14,456 nt of DNA from an uncultured Mucispirillum sp. (GTDB taxonomy: Bacteria > Chrysiogenota > Deferribacteres > Deferribacterales > Mucispirillaceae): the NCBI GenBank assembly GCA_910586745.1, contig CAJUJZ010000007.1:1-14456 (forward strand). The letters are read 5' to 3'. The notes below the pieces were generated by a model. It did not search any database and had not been told where the DNA came from. It worked only from the letters and a program-made list of their open reading frames with translations. Shown here one piece after another: positions 14,018 through 14,456 of this stretch; the first letter of the stretch is position 1, and the number at the start of each line of letters is the position of its first letter. Made by a program: the position numbers and the translations under genes.

Positions 14018-14400
14018 AGTTGCAACACTGCCCGCACACATACCCAGCCTTGTGCTGCAAACTCATCATAAGTGGCATTTACCATCCACCATGTATTATC
14101 ACTTTGCCTGTATATATAATCTGCACCCTTGTCAACAACTCTATTTAATTCTGATATTCGTGCATCCACAGTAGTATCTATATAAACCTTACGAAGTATC
14201 ATATTTTGGTTAATACTATCCACATGTTCTAATGCTTCATCGCTGTCTATCTGCCACCGTGCCTGTGTAATGATAGCTGAAGAATAATCTGGCACAATAT
14301 CACCATAATGATTTGTTACACCTAAACACTTAAACACATAAACAGTTTCTGTCTTCTGCACTGCATTCAATACAGGGCTTACTATATCATGCAGATTCAT
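13966..14400 (-). CDS. Head-tail connector / neck protein
   Basis: 144 residues from ATG 14400, with GGAG 5 nt upstream; a GTG at 14406 is less likely. It has no strong motif but a mixed alpha/beta composition (VYVFKCLGVTNHYGDIVPDYSSAIITQARWQID, ADYIYRQSDNTWWMVNATYDEFAAQGWVCVRAVLQLE) and lies before the tail terminator, the place for head-completion or collar proteins. The last 17 residues (GGMLPPFQLPPNADM at the very end) are encoded by palindromic element I1 and look unlike the rest; the ancestral stop may have been near 14017. Confidence 0.5.
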   Translation of the reverse strand: MNLHDIVSPVLNAVQKTETVYVFKCLGVTNHYGDIVPDYSSAIITQARWQIDSDEALEHVDSINQNMILRKVYIDTTVDARISELNRVVDKGADYIYRQSDNTWWMVNATYDEFAAQGWVCVRAVLQLEGGMLPPFQLPPNADM

Positions 14401-14414
14401 TATCACTCCCCAGC

Positions 14415-14454
14415 CACTTTTTTTGATTCCTCCCGACTTGGTCGGAAAAAAGTG
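14415..14454. repeat. Palindromic element D upstream of the connector gene (may be cut by the window edge)
   Basis: A 9-bp stem CACTTTTTT/AAAAAAGTG (14415-14423/14446-14454) surrounds a 22-nt loop with TTCCTCCCGACTTGGTCGG, the fourth member of the class seen in A, B and C. The loop itself can form CCGA/TCGG. The element may continue past the right edge. Confidence 0.7.
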
Positions 14455-14456
14455 TC

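Overview
This window is the tail and baseplate part of a prophage (or phage-derived contractile particle) from an AT-rich bacterium. All tail genes lie on the minus strand and are transcribed from the right edge toward the left. The proteins point to a simple contractile tail of the DUF3383-sheath / Pam3-like baseplate type. The host cannot be named from sequence alone. Codon use is AT-rich and Shine-Dalgarno sites are strong (typically GGAGTGA). One intergenic palindrome is of the TCAGAATGACA-type seen in many bacterial genomes. The left edge (2-880) holds the end of a plus-strand GtrII-like glucosyltransferase that is visibly more AT-rich than the phage genes, so a prophage/host or prophage/cargo boundary may lie around 880-1260.

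Order in the direction of transcription: neck/head-tail connector (13966-14400), neck/tail terminator (13362-13892), sheath (11670-13175), tube (11229-11654), tail assembly chaperone with a -1 frameshift extension (10578-11042, extended to 10405), tape measure (8476-10254), Dit-like baseplate protein (7939-8466), baseplate plug (7622-7939), hub (6642-7493), spike (5715-6479), gp25/W-like wedge (5088-5444), J-like wedge (3884-5077), DUF2612 wedge/fibre-linking protein (3214-3882), tail fibre (1974-2963) and a PBECR-type nuclease-like cargo gene (1370-1951). Capsid and packaging genes would be beyond the right edge; no integrase, transposase or lysis gene is visible.

The unexpected feature is between the genes. 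Junctions are of two kinds: very tight (overlap to 22 nt) or loose (73-270 nt). Every loose junction carries palindromic elements. They fall into recurring hairpin classes in which the loop is conserved while the paired arms are different but still complementary: an RTAAA loop, a TCC(N) loop closed by CA/TG, a 21-25-nt loop matching TTYCTNCCYAYTYGGNCGG, a GGTGA loop, and a 122-nt element with GGTTAT/ATAACC ends present twice. Modules occur in different orders and both orientations, one set is flanked by a 17-bp direct repeat, one sits between the Shine-Dalgarno and ATG of the tape-measure gene, and one supplies the C-terminal codons of the connector gene. I do not recognise a named family for these classes; they behave like a modular palindromic mobile-repeat system colonising the operon.
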